A stretch of 64,000 nt of DNA, taken from Ornithinibacillus contaminans. Lineage in GTDB: Bacteria > Bacillota > Bacilli > Bacillales > Amphibacillaceae. The notes under the pieces are model-generated. The model was not told where the DNA came from and ran no database searches. It saw only the letters and a program-made list of their open reading frames with translations. The translations under genes and the position numbers were made by a program. Positions 57,129 through 64,000 of this stretch are shown here, in pieces; the first letter of the stretch is position 1, and each line of letters starts with the position of its first letter. The stretch spans positions 1-64,000 of the forward strand of contig NZ_LDPV02000034.1 in the NCBI RefSeq assembly GCF_001038425.2, written 5' to 3'.

Positions 57129-57281
57129 ATGGCAAAGAAAGAAGTGCGTCCGGAATTAGATACATATACAATACTAAACCCAGATTTTTATGTGCCGTTA
57201 GACAGTATCAGTTTAGAACTGAAGGAAGAAAAAGAAGTTTTGCATGGAAATGGCTCTCAAATTCTAGAAACTGGGGAGTAA
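57129..57281 (+). CDS. 50-residue protein of unknown function upstream of comK
   Basis: AAAAGGAG lies eight bases before ATG 57129. The frame MAKKEVRPELDTYTILNPDF, YVPLDSISLE, then an acidic/basic tail, is soluble and predicted partly helical. An overlapping 68-residue frame at 57101 has no ribosome site and unnatural composition, so this frame is preferred. I do not recognise a family. It ends nine bases before a two-box ComK site and may be expressed with, or unrelated to, comK. Confidence 0.5.
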   Translation: MAKKEVRPELDTYTILNPDFYVPLDSISLELKEEKEVLHGNGSQILETGE

Positions 57282-57289
57282 TGGTGGAT

Positions 57290-57323
57290 AAAACGACATT
57301 TTATTAGAAAAAAATCAGCTTTT
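57290..57323 (+). promoter_or_regulatory. ComK-binding site (two AT-boxes) upstream of comK
   Basis: AAAA-CGACA-TTTT (57290-57302) and AAAA-TCAGC-TTTT (57311-57323) are two perfect AAAA-N5-TTTT boxes separated by exactly eight bases, one of the spacings established for ComK K-boxes. It lies about 80 bases before the comK start, fitting autoregulation. Confidence 0.75.
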
Positions 57324-57402
57324 ACTATTTCAATTTAGCAGAACATTTGGTAGATTAGTAGATAAGCCTCTCCCTTTCATTCTGTATGAAAGGATGATTT
57401 TG

Positions 57403-57924
57403 ATGCATGATGATTTTTATTCTCCATTACATGAAATTACCCCACTAACCTTAGCTGTAATTGCACAACGAGATCAGGAAGGAACGATCAATACATTTGT
57501 CCTAGAAGAAGAAGCCGAGTATGTAGTCGATTATTCTCCTAGTAAGCTGATTGATTTCGCTTGCAAGTTTTTTGGAGCAAGCCTGAAAGGCAGACAAGAA
57601 GGGACACGAGATATTTGTGGGATTACCCATAAAGCACCAATCTCAATTGATCCTTCTAGTGGCATGTATTTTTTTCCAACTACTTCTCCTACCAACGCGA
57701 AATGCTCCTGGATTGCTCATTCCCATATCGATCATGTGAATCGTGCCGTTAATCAATGCACCGAGATTGTATTTAAAAATGGCAAACGGATTCTTGTCGA
57801 TACATCCTATGGTTCCGTGATGAATCAAATTCATCGTACGGCACAATTTAGGTATTTGTTGGATAATCGTATTAAGCATTTGCAGCAGCAAAAGATTGGT
57901 ATTGCTCCAAAGCTTTCAACATAA
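57403..57924 (+). CDS. comK: Competence transcription factor ComK
   Basis: A 173-residue ComK, the master activator of DNA-uptake genes. Conserved stretches include VDYSPSKLIDFACKFFGASL (about 45-64), GRQEGTRDICGITHKAPI, DPSSGMYFFPTTSPT and CSWIAHSHI. ATG 57403 has AAAGG nine bases upstream; ATG 57394 is too close to it. It is shorter at the C-terminus than B. subtilis ComK (192), losing part of the tail linked to MecA control. Its end overlaps convergent yhjD by 53 bases. Confidence 0.9.
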   Translation: MHDDFYSPLHEITPLTLAVIAQRDQEGTINTFVLEEEAEYVVDYSPSKLIDFACKFFGASLKGRQEGTRDICGITHKAPISIDPSSGMYFFPTTSPTNAKCSWIAHSHIDHVNRAVNQCTEIVFKNGKRILVDTSYGSVMNQIHRTAQFRYLLDNRIKHLQQQKIGIAPKLST

Positions 57925-58261
57925 TTTCCTGTACAATTTCCCTTACCTTTTTTCGAATAACTGGGTTAAAGTAGTTTCGCTTTTCTTCTTTTCCTCTACA
58001 TAAGAATAGATAGGAAGAAAAGGAATCGTTTTTATTGATTAGTATAACCTGAAGCTTTTTCTTTTCCATCGTTGCACGTAATTGTCTGCGTTCTGTTAGT
58101 GCGATAGAATTCATCTTCTCCAAAAGGTCGATATAGGTTTCTTTTATTTTAAAGGGACCCTTTTGGAAGATTTCCATATCCTGCCGAATCACAACAATTG
58201 CCATTGATAGAAAAAGAAAGCGAGTGGTCGTTGCTAATTCTTCATCTGTAAGATAGCGCAT
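57872..58261 (-). CDS. yhjD: YhjD-family protein
   Basis: A 129-residue soluble protein. FQKGPFKIKETYIDLLEKM (about 33-51), RATMEKKKLQVILI (about 61-74) and the YLFLCRGKEEKRNYFNPVIR segment match B. subtilis YhjD. The function is unknown. GGAGGAG precedes ATG 58261. A LexA-type box (58281-58292) lies just beyond a TATAAT on this strand, so damage control is likely; B. subtilis yhjD-type genes are also in its SOS list as I recall. It overlaps comK at the 3' end. Confidence 0.72.
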   Translation of the reverse strand: MRYLTDEELATTTRFLFLSMAIVVIRQDMEIFQKGPFKIKETYIDLLEKMNSIALTERRQLRATMEKKKLQVILINKNDSFSSYLFLCRGKEEKRNYFNPVIRKKVREIVQEIMLKALEQYQSFAAANA

Positions 58262-58280
58262 TAGTTACTCCTCCAAGTAA

Positions 58281-58292
58281 GAACGTTTGTTC
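58281..58292. promoter_or_regulatory. LexA (SOS) box upstream of yhjD
   Basis: GAAC-GTTT-GTTC has the exact GAACN4GTTC core of Bacillus LexA/DinR operators. It lies 20 bases before the yhjD start and directly downstream of a minus-strand TATAAT (about 58294-58299). Confidence 0.7.
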
Positions 58293-58309
58293 TATTATAC
58301 GTCAAAACG

Positions 58310-58369
58310 CTGGAAAAATACACAAAAAAAATCTGGAAAAATGAAAGGGTAGAGGCTAATTTTTCCAGA
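58310..58369. promoter_or_regulatory. Repeated CTGGAAAAAT motif with a dyad between yhjD and yhjE
   Basis: CTGGAAAAAT occurs at 58310-58319 and 58333-58342, and inverted at 58359-58368. The last two form a perfect 11-bp inverted repeat (TCTGGAAAAAT / ATTTTTCCAGA). It could be an operator for the divergent pair or a hairpin. Confidence 0.4.
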
Positions 58370-58487
58370 CGAAATGGACAAGAGAGTCGAAGCACTTTGC
58401 TAAAACTTTTCATAATGTTTGATTTCCATTAAAATGAAATTAATATATAAATGAATTGGGTTTCTATTGGATGGGGAGATTTACTAA

Positions 58488-59141
58488 ATGTACTTATTAA
58501 ACATCATAACAGAATGGAAAACAGCCGTTGCGAATGACGAACTAGATCAATATATTATGGAATTATTGCAGGACTATGAGAGCTTAGGTCCGTTGCCAGG
58601 AATATTGCTCCCGTTTATTGAAGCATTTCTCCCCTTTCTGCCATTAGTTGTATTCGTATTAGGAAATGCTGCAGCATATGGCTTATTAGAAGGGTTTCTG
58701 TTATCGTGGGCAGGTTCTAGTTTAGGGGCAGTACTAGTGTTTCTAATTGTAAGAAACCTAGGCGACAAAAAAGTATTTGTTATCATTCGGAAAAATAACC
58801 AAGTACGAAAAGTTACTGGCTGGTTAGAACGGCATGGATTTGGGCCATTGTTTTTATTAATGTGCTTTCCATTTTCACCATCGGCCGTCATTAACGTTGT
58901 AGCGGGATTGTCCAATATTAATACCTATCAATTTATCTTAGCGGCAATACTTGGGAAATCTGTGATGATTTTTTCGATAGCTTATGTAGGATCAAGTATT
59001 GTATCATTCGCACAAAATCCGACTAGAACAATAGTTGTTGGTATTTGTATTGTATTGTTTTGGGCGATTGGTAAATTTGTTGAAAAGAAGCTTCAGCAAA
59101 AATCCAAACAGAAAGATGCTTCAGATTCAGAGGAAGTATAA
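58488..59141 (+). CDS. yhjE: VTT-domain (DedA/TVP38-like) membrane protein YhjE
   Basis: A 217-residue membrane protein with about five helices and the VTT (SNARE-associated Golgi) core: LPLVVFVLGNAAAYGLLEGF (about 44-63), SLGAVLVFLIVRNLG, GFGPLFLLMCFPFSPSAVIN (about 117-136) with the re-entrant FPFSP turn. Family members move lipids such as undecaprenyl phosphate or phosphatidylethanolamine; this protein's cargo is unknown. GGGGAG precedes ATG 58488. It lies before addB and ends at a terminator. Confidence 0.85.
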   Translation: MYLLNIITEWKTAVANDELDQYIMELLQDYESLGPLPGILLPFIEAFLPFLPLVVFVLGNAAAYGLLEGFLLSWAGSSLGAVLVFLIVRNLGDKKVFVIIRKNNQVRKVTGWLERHGFGPLFLLMCFPFSPSAVINVVAGLSNINTYQFILAAILGKSVMIFSIAYVGSSIVSFAQNPTRTIVVGICIVLFWAIGKFVEKKLQQKSKQKDASDSEEV

Positions 59142-59167
59142 GGAACTGGTTAGACAAGTGAAAACAC

Positions 59168-59208
59168 AAAACTTCTGTCTTGTACAAGCATTGGTCAGAA
59201 GTTTTTTT
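59168..59208 (+). terminator. Terminator between yhjE and addB
   Basis: AAAACTTCTG and CAGAAGTTTT arms, with a TTGTACAA-type loop and seven T. Confidence 0.8.
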
Positions 59209-59251
59209 CATTCTATTGTAGTGGAGAATCGCGTTAGGGAGGGGATACATA

Positions 59252-62200
59252 ATGGGACTTCGATTTATCGTAGGAAGAGCAGGAACAGAGAAAAGCAATT
59301 ATGCTTTTAACGAAATAAAAGAAAGTTCAACAACAAACCCACGAGGTGCCTCAATATTTTATATTGTTCCAGATCAAATGACATTCGAACAAGAATATAC
59401 GCTTTTCCAGGATGAGGCGTTCCAAGGAAGTATTCGAACACAGGTAACGAGCTTCTCAAGGCTCGCTTGGTTGATTTTACAAGAAACTGGTGGAGCTACG
59501 AGACAATTTATTAGCTCTGTTGGTATTCAAATGATGCTGCGGAAAATAATTGAAGAAAAGGAAGACGACTGGCATGTTTTTCAAAAAGCGGTAGAAAAAC
59601 AGGGCTTTTTAAGTGAGCTTGAAAAAATTATTACGGAGTTTAAACGATATGACGTAACACCTGAAGCATTGTTAATGCAAAAGTATCAGATCAATCAATA
59701 TGCACATAAAGAGCCTGGCGAAGGAGCTCTAGTAAATAAATTAACAGACCTCCACTATCTATATGAAAAATTAGGTCAATCACTAGCGGATACCTATATT
59801 GATAGTGAGGATCAACTAACCCTTTTAGCTGAAAAAATAAAAGAAGCGGATTCCTTGAACGGTGCGGAAATTTATTTTGACGGGTTTCATCGCTTCACCC
59901 CGAAGGAATTAATCGTCGTTGAAACGTTGTTAAAGAAATGTGCACGTGTAACGATTACACTTACGCTGGATGAGATGGAAACAGGAGTGCTATCTGATTT
60001 GGATTTGTTTTATCAAACCAAGGAGACCTATCAGGTCCTGCGTGCGCTTGCTGAGGAAAATCAGATTTCAATAGAGGACACAGTAGTGCTAGACCCAGAA
60101 ACGGGTGTATTTAACAATAAACCGTATTTTGCCCATCTTGAACGCTATTTTGATGTTCGACCAGCCCAAGTTTATGAGGGACAAGCACCGATACAGCTAG
60201 CAGAAGCGGTTCATCCTCGTGCAGAGATAGAAGGAGTAGCACAGGAAATATTACGTCTCGTTCGGGAAGAAAATTATCGGTATCGTGATATGGCTGTGTT
60301 AATTCGACAAACAGAAACATACCAGGATTTAATTTCAACGATATTTGAGGATTATCAAATTCCAGTATTTATTGATGAAAAACGGACGATGCTTAATCAT
60401 GCCTTAATTGAATTTATCCGTTCGGCATTAGAAGTAGTGGACACAAATTGGCGCTATGATGCAGTATTTCGGATGCTTAAAACTGGATTTGTTCCAGTAT
60501 CCGATGAAGAATATCCATTAACAAATGATGCGATTGATGAACTTGAAAATTACGTGATTGAATATGGAATTCGTTCGAAAAAGCAATGGATGGCAGAGTC
60601 CGATTGGATTTTCCAACGATTTCGGGGATTTGACCAATCTGTGCAAACCGACACGGAGAAGGAAATGCAAATACGTATTAATCATTACCGTAGACAAGTT
60701 GTTGCTGCACTTGCTACCTTTGATGAGCAAATTAGAGCGGCTTCGACTATTCAAGCGCTTTGTGAGATTACCTATACCCTACTAGAGCATATTCACGCTC
60801 CTGCGCGACTGGAACAGATGCGAGCCATTTTTGATGAAAATGGTCAATTATCAAAAGGGAGAGAGCAGGAACAAGTTTGGAACGGTATCATCAATTTATT
60901 TGATGAAATGGTAGAAATAGCTGGTGAGGAGGAAATGATGTTACCAGCATTTCGTGCGACGCTTGATGCTGGACTAGAGACATTGAAATTCTCCCATGTA
61001 CCACCAAGTATTGATCATGTTATCGTCGGGACCATTGATCGTTCACGTATTAGTGGAATTAAATGCTCCTTTTTAGTTGGGGTAAATGATGGTGTGTGGC
61101 CGTTAAAACCGCCAGCAGACGGAATGATTAATGAAACGGAACGAGAGCTGTTAGCAACCCATGGAATGAAGCTTGCTGATACGAGTAAGCGTCAATTGCT
61201 AGATGATTGGTTTTATATGTATTTAGCCTTTTCGGCGGCGTCTGATTATATGTGGATTAGTTATCCGTTAAGTGATGAGGAAGGCAAGGCAAAAATGCCG
61301 TCACAGCTCATTAAACGAGTTCAAGAAATGTTCCCAGCATGTAAAGAGCGGATGTTGTTACAGGATCCGGATGAATTATATGAAGCAGATCGCTTTATCA
61401 CATCACCTATTAAAACGAGATCCGCTTTAACGGCACAGCTTGCAAGAAGTAGAAAAGGGTATCCAGTTAAACCAATCTGGTGGAATGTATTGAATTGGTA
61501 TATGGAAAATCATAAAAAATACGGCACCACCTATACGATATTACAAAGTCTGTTCTATAAAAACACACCTTCTGCTATTGAAGCGGATACGGTAGAAAAG
61601 TTATATCCAAAGCAGGTTTTAGCAAGTGTCTCCCGATTGGAAACCTATTATCGCTGTTCCTACCAGCATTTTGCGAAATATAGTCTCGGCTTAGATGAAC
61701 GAAAAACATATAAGCTAGATGCACCGGATATTGGAAATCTGTTCCATGAAGCATTACGGATTATGACGGAATGGATTCAAGCAGAAGGGAAGGACTTTGC
61801 CCACTTAACGAGGCAGGAAACGGATGCTTATGCAGAACGGGCGGTAACAACGCTCGCTCCAATTTTACAACACCAGATTTTGCATAGTTCCAATCGCTAT
61901 CAATACATTCAGCATAAGCTACAAAAAGTTATTGCTCGTGCGGCTTATGTCCTAAGTGAACAAGCGAGATTAAGTCAGTTTTCACCTGTTGGATTAGAGC
62001 TAGGGTTTGGCTCGAAGCGAGACAAGCTTGAGCCGGTGACCTTACAGCTGCCAAATGGGTATGAAATTATGCTTCGCGGTCGAATTGACCGAGTCGATAA
62101 AGCAATCAATGAAGAGGATCTCTATTTACGAATAATTGATTATAAATCAAGTGCAAGAGGTCTGGACATGGTAGAGGTCTATTATGGGCTTGCCTTACAA

Positions 62201-62755
62201 ATGCTCACGTATTTGGATGTAGTTCTATCCCAATCAGAGCGCTGGTTAGGAAAAAAAGCAACCCCAGCGGGTGTGTTGTATTTCCATGTCCATAATCCGA
62301 TGATTTCCGGTACGCAAAATATGACTGATGAACAACTAGAAGAAGAAATTTTTAAAAGCTATAAGATGCAGGGATTATTAATAAATCAAGAGCAAGTCAT
62401 ACAGTTAATGGACACGTCGCTAGAATCTGGAACGAGTCAAATCATCCCTGCAGGAATTAAAAAAGATGGTGACTTTAGTAAAAATTCAAAGATAGCTAGT
62501 GAAGAAACCTTCACTAGTCTTCAACAACATATTCACCAGCTTATGATGAATGCTGGGATAGATATGACAGAAGGTGCTGTTCACTTAAATCCATATCAAC
62601 GAAAGCAACAAGTCGCTTGTACGCACTGTCCATTTCTTTCGGTATGTCAATTTGATACATCACTTGATTCAAATAGTTTTCGTAAATTACCAGAACTGAA
62701 AGAGGAAGAAGTGCTTATGAAAATCAGAGAGAAGGGAGGAGATAGCATTGGTTAA
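59252..62755 (+). CDS. addB: ATP-dependent nuclease subunit AddB
   Basis: A 1167-residue subunit of the AddAB end-resection complex. The N-terminal helicase-like fold begins MGLRFIVGRAGTEKS, where the Walker A glycine before Lys14 is Glu13 (codon GAG at 59288). The C-terminal RecB-like nuclease domain has IIDYKSSARG (about 971) and GLALQMLTYLD (about 987). The iron-sulfur Cys are one in RCSYQHF (about 801) and three in CTHCPFLSVC (about 1121-1130). AddB degrades the 5' strand and reads Chi. AGGGAGGGG precedes ATG 59252. It overlaps addA by eight bases. Confidence 0.95.
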   Translation: MGLRFIVGRAGTEKSNYAFNEIKESSTTNPRGASIFYIVPDQMTFEQEYTLFQDEAFQGSIRTQVTSFSRLAWLILQETGGATRQFISSVGIQMMLRKIIEEKEDDWHVFQKAVEKQGFLSELEKIITEFKRYDVTPEALLMQKYQINQYAHKEPGEGALVNKLTDLHYLYEKLGQSLADTYIDSEDQLTLLAEKIKEADSLNGAEIYFDGFHRFTPKELIVVETLLKKCARVTITLTLDEMETGVLSDLDLFYQTKETYQVLRALAEENQISIEDTVVLDPETGVFNNKPYFAHLERYFDVRPAQVYEGQAPIQLAEAVHPRAEIEGVAQEILRLVREENYRYRDMAVLIRQTETYQDLISTIFEDYQIPVFIDEKRTMLNHALIEFIRSALEVVDTNWRYDAVFRMLKTGFVPVSDEEYPLTNDAIDELENYVIEYGIRSKKQWMAESDWIFQRFRGFDQSVQTDTEKEMQIRINHYRRQVVAALATFDEQIRAASTIQALCEITYTLLEHIHAPARLEQMRAIFDENGQLSKGREQEQVWNGIINLFDEMVEIAGEEEMMLPAFRATLDAGLETLKFSHVPPSIDHVIVGTIDRSRISGIKCSFLVGVNDGVWPLKPPADGMINETERELLATHGMKLADTSKRQLLDDWFYMYLAFSAASDYMWISYPLSDEEGKAKMPSQLIKRVQEMFPACKERMLLQDPDELYEADRFITSPIKTRSALTAQLARSRKGYPVKPIWWNVLNWYMENHKKYGTTYTILQSLFYKNTPSAIEADTVEKLYPKQVLASVSRLETYYRCSYQHFAKYSLGLDERKTYKLDAPDIGNLFHEALRIMTEWIQAEGKDFAHLTRQETDAYAERAVTTLAPILQHQILHSSNRYQYIQHKLQKVIARAAYVLSEQARLSQFSPVGLELGFGSKRDKLEPVTLQLPNGYEIMLRGRIDRVDKAINEEDLYLRIIDYKSSARGLDMVEVYYGLALQMLTYLDVVLSQSERWLGKKATPAGVLYFHVHNPMISGTQNMTDEQLEEEIFKSYKMQGLLINQEQVIQLMDTSLESGTSQIIPAGIKKDGDFSKNSKIASEETFTSLQQHIHQLMMNAGIDMTEGAVHLNPYQRKQQVACTHCPFLSVCQFDTSLDSNSFRKLPELKEEEVLMKIREKGGDSIG

Positions 62756-64000
62756 ATGGACGAGGGAGCAGGAAGCGGCCATCTATACAGAAGGTAGTGA
62801 TATTTTAGTTGCTGCAGCGGCTGGGTCAGGAAAGACTGCAGTTCTAGTTGAACGAATCATTCAAAAGCTGCTCAAGCAAGAGAATCCAGTTGATATTGAC
62901 TCACTTCTTGTCGTTACCTTTACAAATGCAGCCGCACAGGAAATGCGTAATCGTGTAGGACAAGCATTGGAGAAAGCATTACAGCAAGATCCGTCTTCCG
63001 TGCATTTAAAGAAACAGCTATCGTTATTGCAACGGGCATCGATTTCCACCTTGCACTCCTTTTGCTTAGATGTGGTGAAGCAGTATGCATACTTACTTGA
63101 TATTGATCCAGGGTTCCGAATCGCCAATGATATGGAAGCCGATTTGATGCAGCAGGATGTATTAGATGAATTATTTGAGGACTGGTATGGTAGAGAAGGA
63201 GAGGAACAAGAAAGGTTTTTCCAAGTGGTTGACCGATTTTCAGGTGACAGAAATGATGTCGACGTGGAAAAACTCGTGCTATCTCTTTATACTTTTGCCA
63301 TGCAAAACCCTTGGCCAAGTGCTTGGCTAGATAAGCTAGCAGAAGTTTACGTAGTACCAGATGATTGGCAAGAGGAAGATTTGTCCTGGTTAGCGATTAT
63401 TAAACGAGAGGTTCAGGACAATTTCAAAGCCATTGAACAGGAAATTAAGCTTGCCTTAACAGTAACACGTGAGAATGATGGCCCATATGGGTATACAGAA
63501 ACAATCGAGGCAGATGCGGAAATACTTCGTGGAGCAGGGGCAGTACTTGACGATTGGGAAGAACTCCAACAATATATGAGCAGTCAAACTTTCCCTAGAT
63601 TGGCTTCTAAAAAGCAAGAGTGTAATGAGGATAAGAAGACGAAAGTAAAGACGCTTCGAGATGGCTATAAAAAACGATGGGAAAAAATGAGAAATAACTG
63701 GTTTAACCGAAACCTTTCATCACATGTGGAGGATATGCGGGAAATAGCCCCTATTGTTAAATCTTTGACAGAAATTGTGAAGGATTTCATGCAACGATTT
63801 ACTGAAGCTAAGCGTGAAAAAGCAGTTGTGGACTTTTCTGATTTAGAGCATTTATGTTTGCAAATTTTAATGGATGAATCGTCTACACTCATAGAACCAC
63901 AGCCTTCAACAATCGCTAAAAATTTGCGCAAGCAATTTAGTGAATTATTAGTGGATGAGTACCAGGATACGAACCTGGTGCAGGAAACCATTCTTACCCT
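62748..64000 (+). CDS. addA: ATP-dependent helicase/nuclease subunit AddA, 3' partial
   Basis: The first 417 codons of AddA, cut by the window end. The start is TTG 62748 inside the end of addB, preceded by GGGAGGAG. MVKWTREQEAAIY is the Q-motif region, Walker A AAAAGSGKTAVLVERI at about 23-38 is intact, motif Ia is VVTFTNAAAQEMRNRV, STLHSFCLDVVKQYAY is at about 100, and motif II LLVDEYQDTN is near residue 407. AddA is the 3'-5' SF1A motor and 3'-strand nuclease. It is co-transcribed with addB. Confidence 0.96.
   Translation, partial: MVKWTREQEAAIYTEGSDILVAAAAGSGKTAVLVERIIQKLLKQENPVDIDSLLVVTFTNAAAQEMRNRVGQALEKALQQDPSSVHLKKQLSLLQRASISTLHSFCLDVVKQYAYLLDIDPGFRIANDMEADLMQQDVLDELFEDWYGREGEEQERFFQVVDRFSGDRNDVDVEKLVLSLYTFAMQNPWPSAWLDKLAEVYVVPDDWQEEDLSWLAIIKREVQDNFKAIEQEIKLALTVTRENDGPYGYTETIEADAEILRGAGAVLDDWEELQQYMSSQTFPRLASKKQECNEDKKTKVKTLRDGYKKRWEKMRNNWFNRNLSSHVEDMREIAPIVKSLTEIVKDFMQRFTEAKREKAVVDFSDLEHLCLQILMDESSTLIEPQPSTIAKNLRKQFSELLVDEYQDTNLVQETILT

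Noticed and set aside
57101-57307. 68-residue frame upstream of comK
   Set aside because: No ribosome site, odd composition; the overlapping frame at 57129-57281 has a strong ribosome site and natural composition.

Overview
The window is a chromosomal segment of a low-GC, spore-forming, competence-capable Gram-positive bacterium of the family Bacillaceae, most likely a halotolerant genus such as Oceanobacillus, Virgibacillus or Ornithinibacillus. The genus is inference. It rests on an alpha/beta-type spore protein, ComK, YhaL, the glycine betaine transporter OpuA with its own GbsR-type regulator, AT-rich codon use, and gene order that follows the B. subtilis yhaA-to-addAB stretch (yhaR, yhaONM, yhaL, prsA, yhaI, yhaH, trpP, hit, ecsAB, yhaA, hmoB, hemEHY, yhfHI, lplJ, comK, yhjDE, addBA).

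Layout. 1-0.7 kb: the right end of an IS3-family element inserted beside a dispersed inverted repeat. 0.8-4.1 kb: an operon converting methionine-cycle products to cysteine (methyltransferase YrrT, LuxS, MccA, MccB). 4.4-9.7 kb: an M20 dipeptidase, an APH-fold kinase, a short-chain reductase, methionine aminopeptidase, and the AzlCD exporter. 9.8-19.9 kb: a manganese-type CDF exporter, an IDEAL-domain protein, a chemoreceptor, a UMF1 transporter, a zinc phospholipase C-like protein, fumarase, a spore protein, the multi-sugar ATPase MsmX with a cre site, a PucR-type regulator, and YheA. 20-22.8 kb: YhaR and an NhaC-family transporter behind two tandem tyrosine T-box riboswitches. 23-32 kb: the YhaO/YhaN/YhaM nuclease group with a LexA-like box, PrsA, and small membrane proteins. 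32-36 kb: opuA. 36-36.4 kb: a minisatellite of eight 52-bp units, each with internal dyad symmetry. 36.5-42.7 kb: YhaH, TRAP-regulated TrpP, Hit, EcsAB, YhaA. 42.8-48.3 kb: a PAP2 phosphatase, an MFS exporter with the LiaFSR envelope-stress system, and a BdbC/thioredoxin disulfide pair. 48.3-52.7 kb: heme oxygenase HmoB and hemEHY. 53-64 kb: PepF, YhfH, YhfI, LplJ, ComK behind a two-box ComK site, YhjD behind a LexA box, YhjE, AddB, and the start of AddA.

Most genes are ordinary core genes. The best second-look signals are regulatory or structural: the duplicated Tyr T-boxes on a putative tyrosine transporter; the 52-bp tandem array; a family of about seven long-stem intergenic repeats with GAGCC-GGGACATAAGT-type termini; a Gly-to-Glu change in the AddB Walker A motif; and the K-box, LexA and TRAP sites. 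I found no phage, CRISPR, defence island or obvious new multi-gene system.
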